Shown here one piece after another: positions 50,852-60,187 of a stretch of DNA of 64,000 nt. A program made the translations under genes and the position numbers. The notes under the pieces are model-generated. The model saw nothing but the letters and a program-made list of their open reading frames with translations. It made no database searches and was not told the DNA's origin. The number at the start of each line of letters is the position of its first letter. Within the stretch, counting starts at the first letter, position 1. The DNA comes from Arthrobacter sp. H-02-3 (GTDB lineage: Bacteria > Actinomycetota > Actinomycetes > Actinomycetales > Micrococcaceae), in the NCBI RefSeq assembly GCF_003097355.1, contig NZ_PYUI01000023.1:19035-83034 (forward strand). Direction: 5' to 3'.

Positions 50852-52060
50852 TCACCGGGCGCGTACGCCCGCCCGCCACACGGCGCGGGTGAGCGGAATG
50901 CCGGGCCGGTAGGCCAGGTGTGTGGCCGAGGGCGCGTTGAGCAGGTGCAGGTCCGCCCGGTGCCCGACGGCGATCGAGCCCACGGCCCGTTCGCCGTCGA
51001 CGTCGTTCCCGGACTCCCGCCCCAGGGCCAGCGCGCCGCCGTAAGTTGCCGCGCGCACCGCCTCGTGGACGCTGAGCCGCATCTGCAGCACGGCAGTGGT
51101 GACACAGAACGCCATCGAGCTTGTGTAGGACGTGCCCGGGTTGCAGTTGGAGGCCAACGCGAGCTGCACGCCGGCGTCGAGCAGTTCCCTTCCGGGGGCC
51201 AGCGGCTGCCGGGTGGAAAGATCGCAGGCCGGCAGGCACGTCGCGACCGTGCCGCGCGCGCCCCCGCCGGCGTCCTCCCAGCCGGACCAGCTGCCGGCGA
51301 GGGCGTCGATGTCCGCGGCCGAAAGGTAGTTCACGTGGTCCACGCTCGCGGCGCCGAATTCCACGGCCAGCCGGACACCCGGGCCCTCGCCGAGCTGGTT
51401 GCCGTGGACCCGCAGTCCCAGCCCGGCGTCCTTGCAGGCCTGCAGCACCCGGCGGGACTGGTCCTCGTTGAAGGCGCCCCGCTCGCAAAACACATCGGCC
51501 CAGCGCACGTAGGGCAGAACCGCGGCGAGCATCGGCCCGCAGACCAGCTCCGTGTAGTCCTCGGCGTCCATGCCGTCGGGCACGAGGTGCGCCCCGAGGT
51601 AGGTGACCTCGTCCGCGACCGTGGAGGCGATCCGGGCGCTGCGGGCCTCGTTCTCGACGTCCAGGCCGTAGCCCGTTTTGGTCTCGAGATAGGTGGTGCC
51701 CTGCGAGACGGCTTCCGCGATGCGGCCCATCGCCAGCCGGGTGAGCTCGAAGTCGCTCGTGCTCCGGGTGGCGCCGGTGGTCACGGCGATCCCGCCGGCA
51801 CTGTAGCTCTCCCCGGCCATCCGGGCCTCGAACTCGGCCGTGCGGTCCCCCGCGAAAATCAGGTGGGTGTGGGAATCGACCCAGCCCGGCAGGAGCGCCC
51901 GGCCGCCGGCGTCAACGGCTTCATCCGCCGCCGGCGCGCCGGCCGCGGGACCCAGCCAGGATATCCGCTCCCCCTCGATCACCACCGCCGCGTCGCGGAG
52001 GACGCGGTGTTCCGCGTCCTGGGTCATGAGTTCGGCGATGTTGGTGATCAGGGTGCTCAT
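50852..52060 (-). CDS. hutI: Imidazolonepropionase
   Basis: HutI opens the ring of imidazolone-5-propionate in histidine breakdown. This 402-residue amidohydrolase has the metal ligands in VDSHTHLIFAGDR, the ETKTGYGLD segment, RVHGNQLGEGPGV and ASNCNPGTSYTSSM. No hutH or hutU is in the window, so the rest of the pathway lies elsewhere. The FAD oxidoreductase ends 11 bp upstream, so these two are probably co-transcribed. Confidence 0.93.
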   Translation of the reverse strand: MSTLITNIAELMTQDAEHRVLRDAAVVIEGERISWLGPAAGAPAADEAVDAGGRALLPGWVDSHTHLIFAGDRTAEFEARMAGESYSAGGIAVTTGATRSTSDFELTRLAMGRIAEAVSQGTTYLETKTGYGLDVENEARSARIASTVADEVTYLGAHLVPDGMDAEDYTELVCGPMLAAVLPYVRWADVFCERGAFNEDQSRRVLQACKDAGLGLRVHGNQLGEGPGVRLAVEFGAASVDHVNYLSAADIDALAGSWSGWEDAGGGARGTVATCLPACDLSTRQPLAPGRELLDAGVQLALASNCNPGTSYTSSMAFCVTTAVLQMRLSVHEAVRAATYGGALALGRESGNDVDGERAVGSIAVGHRADLHLLNAPSATHLAYRPGIPLTRAVWRAGVRAR

Positions 52061-52071
52061 GGATCCATTCT

Positions 52072-53205
52072 TCAGCGCCGGATGGACCAGCGGGTCGCGG
52101 CCAGCGCCTCCGCTGTCCGGGATGCCGGACTGGCCTCCGCGGCCGTGCCTGCGGCCGTGCCGGAAGCGGCCGCACCCTGCCCGGCCAGGATCAGCCCGGC
52201 GGCGAGTTCGGCGATGGCCGAAGACGTCTGGAAGCCGTAGCCGCCCTGGCCGGCGAGCCAGAAGAATCCGGTGGCCTCGGCGTCGAATCCCACCACCGGG
52301 ACACCGTCCGCGGCTTCGGTCCGCAGACCGGTCCAGGCTTTGCTGACGCCGCGGATCCCGAGGGTCGTGATCGTGTTGAGCCGGGCGACGAGACCTTCGA
52401 TGTCGCCGGGGTAGGGCCGGGCGTCTTCGGCTCCGCTCGGGACGTGCTCCGCGGGCGAGATCAGGACCTGGCCGTCGTCGGGCCGGAAATAGAAGCTGTC
52501 ATCGGCCGCCGCCACCATGGGGCAGGTTGCCGGGAGGCGATGTCCGACGTCGACGATCGCGGCGGTGCGGCGGTACGGCTGGAGGCCGAGCTTCTCGACG
52601 CCGCTGAGGACCGCGAGCTCGTCCGCCCAGGCGCCGGCCGCATTGACCACGACGGCGGCCTCGAAGCCTTCCTGTCCGGCGCCGAGTTCCCAGCCGGTGC
52701 CTAGGCGCTGCGCCGAATGGACCCTGGCCCCGGTGATGATGTCCACGCCGCCGGCTTCGGCCCGCTGCCGGTGGTCCTCGAGCAGTATCGGGGCGTTGCA
52801 GGCGAAGGACCCGGTGTCCAGGCCGGCGGCGCTGAAGGATTCCGGGACCAGGACAGGGCACAGTTCCAGCGCCTCGGCGTGGGTGATCCGGTGCAGGTGG
52901 CCGCTGGCTTTGGCCCGGACGGTGGCGTCGTCGCCGATCAGCATGAAGCCGCGCGGCGTGAGCACCGGTGCCGGGCGTTCGGTGTCGCCGGCGGCGATGA
53001 GCTCCAGCGTCCGGACGGTGAGTTCCTGGACGACGGGCGGGCCGTAGCTGGGGATCAGCTGCCGGGCCGAACGGGCCGAGGTGTGGTACGCCAGGGTCTG
53101 CTCGGCCTCGACCAGGGCCACGCTGCAGCGCCCGGCCAAGGCGGAGGCAAGGGACAGGCCGGCGATGCCTCCGCCGACAATCACGACATCGTAATTTGCT
53201 GACAT
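52072..53205 (-). CDS. FAD-dependent oxidoreductase of the DAO family
   Basis: This 377-residue protein has the dinucleotide fold VVIVGGGIAGLSLASALAG at the N-terminus and the DAO C-terminal pattern WTGLRTEAADGVPVVGFD and WLAGQGGYGFQTSSAIAEL. It resembles D-amino acid or glycine/sarcosine oxidoreductases. The C-terminus carries an Ala-rich tail. It leads the hutI and ligase genes. The substrate is unknown; an amino acid or N-methyl amino acid is likely. Confidence 0.9.
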   Translation of the reverse strand: MSANYDVVIVGGGIAGLSLASALAGRCSVALVEAEQTLAYHTSARSARQLIPSYGPPVVQELTVRTLELIAAGDTERPAPVLTPRGFMLIGDDATVRAKASGHLHRITHAEALELCPVLVPESFSAAGLDTGSFACNAPILLEDHRQRAEAGGVDIITGARVHSAQRLGTGWELGAGQEGFEAAVVVNAAGAWADELAVLSGVEKLGLQPYRRTAAIVDVGHRLPATCPMVAAADDSFYFRPDDGQVLISPAEHVPSGAEDARPYPGDIEGLVARLNTITTLGIRGVSKAWTGLRTEAADGVPVVGFDAEATGFFWLAGQGGYGFQTSSAIAELAAGLILAGQGAAASGTAAGTAAEASPASRTAEALAATRWSIRR

Positions 53206-53340
53206 GGTCCCATCCTTGCAGACGGAGCCGCGGCACGGGAGAGACTCGGGTTACGGCACGGGGTGCGGCGCAGTCAGGGGAGCCGCGCCCCGCGGAACAG
53301 CATTCGGGGAGGCGTGAGCCGGTCATCTCGGTTCTGGCCC

Positions 53341-53545
53341 CTGGACATGTCCCTTCCTAGTCCGCACCGCTGGACATGTCCCTCGTTGCGGCGGGCAGAC
53401 CCGGGACATGCCCTTCACTGATCCACGCGACTGAACATGTCCCTCGTTGCGGCGGCCGGGCCCGGGACATGCCCTTCCTTGGTCGCGGCCGTTGGACATA
53501 GTGGCATCATGTCCAGTCCTCGCGGCCGGAGCTGGGCATGTCCCG
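53341..53545 (+). repeat. GGACATG repeat array, locus 2
   Basis: Elements CTGGACATGTCCCT, CTGGACATGTCCCTCGTTGC, GGGACATGCCCTTCA, CTGAACATGTCCCTCGTTGC and GGGACATGCCCTTCC follow at about 28-34 bp intervals. A 21-bp palindrome (GGACATAG, 5 bases, TCATGTCC read as 53494-53514) comes next, then exactly 19 bp, then GGGCATGTCCC (53534-53544). This is the layout seen five times in kind at 20447-21137, in the same orientation. Confidence 0.85.
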
Positions 53546-53602
53546 CGGAAAAAGCCAGTGGAAGGAGCCGGGATGAACGAGCAGGGCCGGACCCCTGGAC
53601 CG

Positions 53603-53637
53603 GGCCGGGCCCCTAGATGAACTGAAGGGGCCCGGCC
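53603..53637 (-). terminator. Terminator of tdh-kbl
   Basis: GGCCGGGCCCCT and AGGGGCCCGGCC pair perfectly over 12 bp around an 11-nt loop, 13 bp past the kbl stop. No T run follows. Confidence 0.75.
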
Positions 53638-53649
53638 TCAGGGATCCGC

Positions 53650-54858
53650 CTAGGCTGCGACGGCGGCCCGGCTCCGGACGAACGCCTGAACGCAGGCCTC
53701 GACGTCTTCGGCGCTGTGCGCGGCGGAGAGCTGGACGCGGATGCGGGCCGCGCCCTTGGGCACCACCGGGTAGCTGAATGCCGTGACGAAGACGCCGTTG
53801 TGGAGCATGGCGTCGGCCACCTTGGCCGCCATGACGGCGTCGCCGAACATGACCGGAACAATCGCGTGTTCACCGGGGAGAAGTTCGAAGCCTTCCTCGC
53901 TCATGCGGTTGCGGAACAGTTCCGCGTTGGCGAAGAGCTTGGTGCGCAGTTCGCCGGAGTTCTCCACGAGGTCCAGGGCCTTGAGCGTGGCCGCGACGAT
54001 GGCCGGGGCCAGCGAGTTGGAGAACAGGTAAGGGCGGGCCTTCTGGCGGAGCATGGCGATGACCTCGCGGCGCCCGGAGACGTAGCCGCCGGAGGCGCCG
54101 CCGAGGGCTTTGCCGAAGGTTCCCGTGTAGATGTCCACGCGGTCCGAGACGCCGGCGTGTTCGGGGGTGCCCGCGCCGGAGGCGCCCATGAAGCCCACCG
54201 CGTGGGAGTCGTCCACCATGACCATGGCGTCGTACTTTTCGGCGAGGTCGCAGATCGCTTCGAGCGGGGCCAGGAAGCCGTCCATCGAGAAGACGCCGTC
54301 CGTGACGATGATCTTGCGGCGGGCCGGGTTCTCCTGTGTGGTGGCCTCGATCAGCTTCGATTCGAGGTCCGCCATGTCCTGGTTGGCGTAGCGGAAGCGC
54401 TGGGCCTTGCAGAGCCGGATGCCATCGATGATGGACGCGTGGTTCAGGGCGTCGGAGATGACGGCGTCCTCCGGGCCGAAGAGGGATTCGAAGACGCCGC
54501 CGTTGGCGTCGAAGCAGCTGGAGAACAGGATGGTGCCCTCGGTTCCGAGGAACGTCGAGACGCGCTTTTCCAGGGCCAGGTGCAGGTCCTGGGTGCCGCA
54601 GATGAAGCGGACGCTGGCCATGCCGAAGCCGCGCTCGTCCATCGCGGCCTTGGCGGCGGCGACGATCTCCGGGTGGTCCGCGAGGCCGAGATAGTTGTTG
54701 GCGCAGAAGTTCAGGACGTCCGCGCTGGACTCCCCGATCTGCCCGGCCTTGATGTGGTTGGCCTGCGGCGAGTCGATGTGCCGCTCGGTCTTGAACAGTC
54801 CGGCGCTGCGGATCTCGTCGAGTTCGTGCTGCAGCTGGTCCTTGATGGTCGAATACAT
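53650..54858 (-). CDS. kbl: Glycine C-acetyltransferase (2-amino-3-ketobutyrate CoA ligase)
   Basis: Kbl splits 2-amino-3-oxobutanoate with CoA into glycine and acetyl-CoA, the second step of threonine breakdown. This 402-residue PLP enzyme has FCANNYLGLADHPE, CFDANGGVFE, VDDSHAVGFMG and the PLP lysine in TGTFGKALGGASGGY. It follows tdh, which makes its substrate, after 89 bp. Confidence 0.96.
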   Translation of the reverse strand: MYSTIKDQLQHELDEIRSAGLFKTERHIDSPQANHIKAGQIGESSADVLNFCANNYLGLADHPEIVAAAKAAMDERGFGMASVRFICGTQDLHLALEKRVSTFLGTEGTILFSSCFDANGGVFESLFGPEDAVISDALNHASIIDGIRLCKAQRFRYANQDMADLESKLIEATTQENPARRKIIVTDGVFSMDGFLAPLEAICDLAEKYDAMVMVDDSHAVGFMGASGAGTPEHAGVSDRVDIYTGTFGKALGGASGGYVSGRREVIAMLRQKARPYLFSNSLAPAIVAATLKALDLVENSGELRTKLFANAELFRNRMSEEGFELLPGEHAIVPVMFGDAVMAAKVADAMLHNGVFVTAFSYPVVPKGAARIRVQLSAAHSAEDVEACVQAFVRSRAAVAA

Positions 54859-54947
54859 GGGTTGGCTCCTCAGCTGGTTGGATGCGGGGGCGAAATGCGG
54901 GTTCGGAAAGAGGGGGGCCTGGAAAGAGGCGGCCTGGAGAGGGCGGC

Positions 54948-55994
54948 CTAGAAGACGGTCCAGTCGAGGACCACTTTGCCCCCGACGCCGGCGCGGGCAA
55001 CCTCGAAGCCTTTTTCCCAGTCGGTGGCGGGCAGAGAGTCGGTGACGACGGCCGAAATGTTGGCGTGCAGGACCGGGTTGGAGGAGAGCATGGCGCTCAT
55101 CGCGTACCAGGTCTCGAACATTTCGCGGCCGTAGATGCCCTTCATGGTCAGCATGTGCGTGACCACCTTGCCCCAGTCGATGTCGATGGACTGGCTGGGC
55201 AGTCCCAGCATTGCGATCCGGCCGCCGTGGTTCATGTTGTCGATCATCTCAGGCAGCGCGGTGGGGTGTCCCGACATTTCCATGCCGATGTCAAAGCCTT
55301 CGCGCATCCCGAGTTCGCGCTGGGCGTCCTTGACCCGCATTTTCGAGACGTCGATCGCGAGGTCGACGCCGAGCTTCCGGGCCAGTTCCAGCCGGGGAGC
55401 GGAAATGTCGGTGATGGCGATCTTGCGGGCGCCGGCGTGCCGGGCGACGGCGATGGCCATGAGCCCAATGGGCCCGGCGCCGGTGATCAGGACGTCCTCG
55501 CCGACCAGCGGGAAGCTCAGGGCGGTGTGGACGGCGTTGCCGAAGGGGTCGAAGATGGCGCCCAGTTCCGGGGTGACGGAGGGATCCTGGTGGACCCAGA
55601 CGTTGGTCTCGGGGATCACCACGTACTCGGCGAAGGCGCCGTCGCGCTGGACGCCGACGCTGACGGTGTTGATGCACATCTGCTTGCGGCCGGCGCGGCA
55701 GTTGCGGCAGATGCCGCACACGATGTGGCCCTCGCCGGAGACCCGGTCCCCCACTTTGACGTCCAGGACGTCCTCGCCGATCTCCACGACCTCGCCGTAG
55801 AACTCGTGGCCGGCGATCAACGGGGCGTTGATGATGCCCTGCGCCCAGGCGTCCCAGGACTGGATGTGCAGGTCCGTGCCGCAGATGCCGGTGGTCATGA
55901 CCCGGATCTTGACGTCACCCGGGCCGGCCTCGGGCTCCGGGCGGTCGACGAGTTCGAATCCTGCGTGGGCACCGGCCTTGTAGAGAGCCTTCAT
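54948..55994 (-). CDS. tdh: L-threonine 3-dehydrogenase
   Basis: Tdh oxidises threonine with NAD+. This 348-residue zinc alcohol-dehydrogenase-type protein has the catalytic zinc ligands in TGICGTDLHIQSWD and IAGHEFYGEVVEIG, the structural zinc cysteines in CGICRNCRAGRKQMC and the NAD fold in ITGAGPIGLMAIAVA. ATG at 55994 follows AGGAAAGTCC. The divergent LysR gene begins 173 bp away and may control it. Confidence 0.96.
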   Translation of the reverse strand: MKALYKAGAHAGFELVDRPEPEAGPGDVKIRVMTTGICGTDLHIQSWDAWAQGIINAPLIAGHEFYGEVVEIGEDVLDVKVGDRVSGEGHIVCGICRNCRAGRKQMCINTVSVGVQRDGAFAEYVVIPETNVWVHQDPSVTPELGAIFDPFGNAVHTALSFPLVGEDVLITGAGPIGLMAIAVARHAGARKIAITDISAPRLELARKLGVDLAIDVSKMRVKDAQRELGMREGFDIGMEMSGHPTALPEMIDNMNHGGRIAMLGLPSQSIDIDWGKVVTHMLTMKGIYGREMFETWYAMSAMLSSNPVLHANISAVVTDSLPATDWEKGFEVARAGVGGKVVLDWTVF

Positions 55995-56167
55995 GGACTT
56001 TCCTAACTGTGTTTTGCTCCGCGTGTATTGCCCCGGACGGTCTATTCCGCCGTGCGGCGCGGGCATGTGGGACAACTCACCCCATTAGACCCACCGAAAA
56101 AGCATTAGCACAACCGAATTCTTCTCAATCGACGATTTAGAAATAGCTGTTGCATAGAATGGCTGGC

Positions 56168-57076
56168 ATGGAAATCCACCAGCTGGAGATGTTGCGTGAG
56201 CTCGGCGCCCTGGGCAGCGTCAAGGCCGTCGCCGAAACCCTCCTCGTGACGCCCTCGGCCGTGTCCCAGCAGCTGGCCGCGCTGCAGAAGACCGTGGAGG
56301 TTCCGCTGACCCGCAAGGAAGGCCGGAACCTGGTGCTGACGGAGGCCGGACAGGTGCTCGCGGACGCCGGGGCCGCCGTCGTGAGCGCGATGGCGGATGC
56401 GAAGATGGCGATCGGCGCCTATCACGGCTCGCCCGTCGCGCCGGTGACGCTTAGCGGTTTCCACAGCGCCGGGCAAGCGCTCTTCGCGCCGCTGGCCCGG
56501 CTCCTGGACGCGCCCGGACAGCCGCGGATCCTGCTCTCGGACGAGGACGTGGCCCAGCAGGATTTCCCGGCCCTGACGGCCCGCTATGACCTTGTGCTGG
56601 CGCACCGGATGGATCACAGTCCGCGGTGGCCCGAGGAGCGCGTCGCGGTGATCCCGCTCGCGCATGAGCCGCTGGACGTCGCGCTGCCGGCCGGGCACCG
56701 GCTGGCCGGCCAGCGCGCAGTGACGGCGGACGACGTCGTGGGCGAACCGTGGGTGACCAGCCGCGCCGGCTACTCCCCCGCCGACGTGCTGTCCGCCGTC
56801 GCGGCCGTCTCCAGCCGGGAGTTGAACATTGTGCACCGGATCAACGACTATTCGACCGTGGCGGCTCTCGTCGCGGCCGGCGGCGTGATCGGCCTCTTGC
56901 CCCGGTACACGGCGCGGCCCGTGCTGAATCCGGGCATCGTGCTGCGGCCGCTGGAAGGCATCAGCACCCGGCGCAGGATCGATGTCCTGGCCAGGCCGGA
57001 GAACCTTAAACGCACTTCGGTCATGATGGTCTGCGAAGCACTGCAGACCATCATGACCGAATTGGTGGAGCGTTAG
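56168..57076 (+). CDS. LysR-family transcriptional regulator
   Basis: This 302-residue protein has an N-terminal winged helix-turn-helix (MEIHQLEMLRELGALGSVKA, ETLLVTPSAVSQQLAALQK) and a LysR substrate-binding domain (about 90-300). ATG at 56168 is chosen by comparison with the family; ATG at 56159 is possible. It is divergent from tdh-kbl, the usual position of a LysR regulator relative to its target, so control of threonine catabolism is suggested. The effector is unknown. Confidence 0.9.
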   Translation: MEIHQLEMLRELGALGSVKAVAETLLVTPSAVSQQLAALQKTVEVPLTRKEGRNLVLTEAGQVLADAGAAVVSAMADAKMAIGAYHGSPVAPVTLSGFHSAGQALFAPLARLLDAPGQPRILLSDEDVAQQDFPALTARYDLVLAHRMDHSPRWPEERVAVIPLAHEPLDVALPAGHRLAGQRAVTADDVVGEPWVTSRAGYSPADVLSAVAAVSSRELNIVHRINDYSTVAALVAAGGVIGLLPRYTARPVLNPGIVLRPLEGISTRRRIDVLARPENLKRTSVMMVCEALQTIMTELVER

Positions 57077-57088
57077 GGTTTTGGCCCC

Positions 57089-58594
57089 TTAGCCTTCGAC
57101 GCCGAGGCGCTGAAGGATCAGTTCGCGGACGCGGCCGGCGTCGGCCTGCCCGCGGGTGGCCTTCATGACGCCGCCGACGATCGCACCGATCGCCTGGACC
57201 TTGCCGCCGCGGATCTTGTCCGCGACGTCGGGCTGCGCGGTGAGGGCCGCGTCAATGGCTTCGAGCAGGGGGCCGTCGTCGGAGACCACTGCGAGGCCGC
57301 GCTTTTCAACGATCTCCGCCGGGGTGCCTTCGCCGGCAAGCACGCCGTCCAGGACCTCGGAGGCCATCTTGTTGTTGATCTTGCCCTCTTCCACCATCTT
57401 GTTCAGTTCCACGATGGTGGCCGGGTTGACGCCGAGCTGGCCGGGATCGACGTCGGCGTTCTTGGCACGCCCCACGATCTCGCCCATCCACCACTTGCGG
57501 GCCACCGTGGGGGTGGCGCCGGCGGCGATGGTTTCCTCGATCTCGTCCATGACGCCGGCGTTGACGACGTCGCGGAACTCCAGGTCGGAGTAGCCCCAGT
57601 CGGCCTGCAGGCGCTTGCGGCGGGCGGCCGGCGGCTCGGGCAGGGTGGCGCGCAACTCCTCGACCCACTCGCGGGACGCGGTGATCGGGACGAGGTCCGG
57701 TTCCGGGAAGTAGCGGTAGTCGTCGGCGTCGGACTTGGCCCGGCCCGAGGTCGTGGTCCGGGTGTCCTCGTGCCAGTGCCGGGTTTCCTGGATGACCGGC
57801 TCGCCGGAATCCAAGACGGCGGCGTGGCGCTGGATCTCGTAGCGGACGGCGTGTTCGACGGCGCGCAGGGAGTTGACGTTCTTGGTCTCGGAGCGGATGC
57901 CGAAGCGTTCGCGGCCGTGCGGGCGCAGCGAAACGTTGGCGTCGCAGCGGACGTTGCCACGTTCCATCTTGGCGTCCGAGACACCCAGGTTCTTGACGAT
58001 CTCGCGGACGGCGGCAACGTATGCCTTGGCGAGTTCGGGCGCGCGGCTGCCCGCGCCCTCGATCGGCTTGGTAACGATCTCCACGAGGGGCACACCGGAC
58101 CGGTTGTAGTCCACCAGGGAGTAGTCCGCGCCCTGGATGCGGCCGGTGGCGCCGCCCATGTGGGTCAGCTTGCCGGCGTCCTCTTCCATGTGGGCACGCT
58201 CGATTTCGACGCGGAACACGGTGCCGTCGGCGAGCTCGATGTCCAGGTAGCCGTCGTACGCGATGGGCTCGTCGTACTGGGAGGTCTGGAAGTTCTTCGG
58301 GGTGTCCGGGTAGAAGTAGTTCTTCCGGGCGAAGCGGCAGGTCTCGGCGATCTTGCAGTTCAGCGCGAGGCCGATCTTGATCGAGGATTCGATCGCGGTC
58401 TTGTTGACCACGGGAAGGACGCCGGGCATGCCGAGGTCCACTTCGTTGACGTTGGTGTTGGGCTCGTCGCCGAAAACGTTGGGCGCGGAGGAGAACATCT
58501 TGGTCTTGGTGTTGAGTTCGACGTGGACCTCGAACCCCAGGACGGGATCGTACTTCTCCATGGCCTCTTCGAAGCTCAGGGTTGCGTCAGTCAT
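57089..58594 (-). CDS. gatB: Aspartyl/glutamyl-tRNA amidotransferase subunit B
   Basis: GatB binds mischarged tRNA and activates it in the GatCAB complex, which makes Gln-tRNA-Gln (and Asn-tRNA-Asn). The 501-residue protein has VLGFEVHVELNTKTKMFSS, the KNYFYPDTPKNFQTSQYDEP region with DYNRSGVPLVEIV, and the C-terminal YqeY-like tail domain. Its start shares one base with the gatA stop (TAATG). The gene converges on the LysR gene with 12 bp between. Confidence 0.97.
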   Translation of the reverse strand: MTDATLSFEEAMEKYDPVLGFEVHVELNTKTKMFSSAPNVFGDEPNTNVNEVDLGMPGVLPVVNKTAIESSIKIGLALNCKIAETCRFARKNYFYPDTPKNFQTSQYDEPIAYDGYLDIELADGTVFRVEIERAHMEEDAGKLTHMGGATGRIQGADYSLVDYNRSGVPLVEIVTKPIEGAGSRAPELAKAYVAAVREIVKNLGVSDAKMERGNVRCDANVSLRPHGRERFGIRSETKNVNSLRAVEHAVRYEIQRHAAVLDSGEPVIQETRHWHEDTRTTTSGRAKSDADDYRYFPEPDLVPITASREWVEELRATLPEPPAARRKRLQADWGYSDLEFRDVVNAGVMDEIEETIAAGATPTVARKWWMGEIVGRAKNADVDPGQLGVNPATIVELNKMVEEGKINNKMASEVLDGVLAGEGTPAEIVEKRGLAVVSDDGPLLEAIDAALTAQPDVADKIRGGKVQAIGAIVGGVMKATRGQADAGRVRELILQRLGVEG

Positions 58595-60183
58595 TAGTGT
58601 GAACCTCCGTGGCTCGCGGGGGCGCCAGCAGCAACCGCCGGTGCTGAATCAGTCGGTGAAGGGGCCGTCAGTGAGGGGGCACGGTCCAGGAGCGGGCCGC
58701 CCCACTGCGCCTCGAGCAGGGACTCCAGCACGGCGCCGACGCGGTACAGCCGGGCGTCCTGGCGGGCCGGGGCCAGCAGCTGGATGCCGACCGGCAGTCC
58801 GTCCTCGTCGGCCAGACCGCCGGGCAGGGAGAGCCCGGGGACGCCGGCCATGTTGGCGGGGATGGTGGCGACGTCGTTGAGGTACATCGCGAGCGGGTCG
58901 TTGAGCTTCTCGCCCAGTTTGAAGGCCGTGGTGGGGGCCGTCGGGGAAATCAGCACGTCCACCTTGGCGAACGCGGCCTCGAAGTCGCGCTGGATCAGGG
59001 TGCGAACCTTCTGGGCCGAGCCGTAGTAGGCGTCGTAGTATCCGGCGCTCAGCGCGTAGGTGCCCAGGATGATGCGGCGCTTGACCTCGTCGCCGAAGCC
59101 GGCGGCGCGGGTGGCGCCCATGACGCGTTCGATGGTTAGCGGTCCCTCTTCGGGAAGGACGCGCAGGCCGTACCGGACGCCGTCGAACTTGGCCAGGTTG
59201 GAGGAGGCCTCGGAGGGCATGATCAGGTAGTAGGCGCCCAGGGCGTACTTGAAGTTGGGGCAGGAGACCTCGACGATCTCGGCACCGGCTCCCCTGAGTA
59301 GCTCCAGGGACTCGTTGAAGCGGTTCTCGACGCCGGCCTGGTAGCCCTCGCCGTGGAGTTCCTTGATGATGCCGATCTTCATGCCCTGGACGTTGCCGGT
59401 CCGGGCCGCGGCCACGAGGTCCTCGATCGGGTCCGGCAGGGAGGTGGAGTCGCGGGGATCGTGGCCGCCGATCACCTGGTGCAGCAGGGCCGAGTCCAGC
59501 ACGGTGCGGGAGACCGGGCCGATCTGGTCCAGCGAGGAGGCCATGGCGATGGCGCCGTAGCGGGAGACGCCGCCGTAGGTGGGCTTGACGCCGACGGTGC
59601 CGGTGACGGCGCCGGGCTGGCGGATGGATCCGCCGGTGTCCGTGCCGAGGGCCAGCGGGGCTTCGAAGGCCGCGACGGCGGCAGCGGAACCGCCGCCGGA
59701 ACCGCCGGGGATGCGGTCCAGGTCCCACGGGTTGTGGGTGGGTCCGTACGCGGAGTGCTCGGTGGAGGAGCCCATGGCGAATTCGTCCAGGTTGGTCTTG
59801 CCCAGGATCGGCATCTTGGCGGCGCGCAGGCGCTCCACGACGGTGGCGTCGTAGGGGCTGTACCAGCCTTCGAGGATCTTCGAGCCGGCTGTGGTGGGCT
59901 GGCCAATGGTGACGATGAGGTCCTTGACGGCGATCGGCACGCCGGCGAGGGCGTGCAGTTCCTCGGCTGCGGCGCCTCCCGCGGCGCGGATCGCGTCCAC
60001 TTCGGCGGCCACGGCAAGGGCTTCCTCCGTGTTGACGTGCAGGAAGGCGTGGACCTTGCCGTCGACGGCGGCGATCCGGTCCAGGTAGGCCTGGGTGACC
60101 TCGACGGAGGTGACTTCGCGGGCGGCCAGCTTGTCGGCGAGCGCGGCGGCGGAGAGGCGGATCAGTTCGTTGTTCTCAGTCAT
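58594..60183 (-). CDS. gatA: Aspartyl/glutamyl-tRNA amidotransferase subunit A
   Basis: GatA releases ammonia from glutamine for the GatCAB reaction. This 529-residue amidase has the Ser-cisSer-Lys triad: Lys in GVPIAVKDLI and the serines in PGGSGGGSAAAV and LGTDTGGSIRQPG. The C-terminal 30 residues are a Pro/Ser/Ala-rich tail not needed for the fold. ATG at 60183 lies 4 bp after gatC. Confidence 0.97.
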   Translation of the reverse strand: MTENNELIRLSAAALADKLAAREVTSVEVTQAYLDRIAAVDGKVHAFLHVNTEEALAVAAEVDAIRAAGGAAAEELHALAGVPIAVKDLIVTIGQPTTAGSKILEGWYSPYDATVVERLRAAKMPILGKTNLDEFAMGSSTEHSAYGPTHNPWDLDRIPGGSGGGSAAAVAAFEAPLALGTDTGGSIRQPGAVTGTVGVKPTYGGVSRYGAIAMASSLDQIGPVSRTVLDSALLHQVIGGHDPRDSTSLPDPIEDLVAAARTGNVQGMKIGIIKELHGEGYQAGVENRFNESLELLRGAGAEIVEVSCPNFKYALGAYYLIMPSEASSNLAKFDGVRYGLRVLPEEGPLTIERVMGATRAAGFGDEVKRRIILGTYALSAGYYDAYYGSAQKVRTLIQRDFEAAFAKVDVLISPTAPTTAFKLGEKLNDPLAMYLNDVATIPANMAGVPGLSLPGGLADEDGLPVGIQLLAPARQDARLYRVGAVLESLLEAQWGGPLLDRAPSLTAPSPTDSAPAVAAGAPASHGGSH

Positions 60184-60187
60184 GGTC

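Larger units (their letters stand above)
53206..53649. other. 444-bp gene-free stretch holding the second GGACATG array and the kbl terminator
   Basis: Apart from the repeat array (53341-53545) and a terminator (53603-53637) only a 15-codon frame starting at 53574 was seen; it has AAGGAG at 5 nt but no other support. Confidence 0.6.

Noticed and set aside
53574..53621. 15-codon gene with AAGGAG before its ATG
   Set aside because: It runs into the kbl terminator and has no other support; the motif may be chance.
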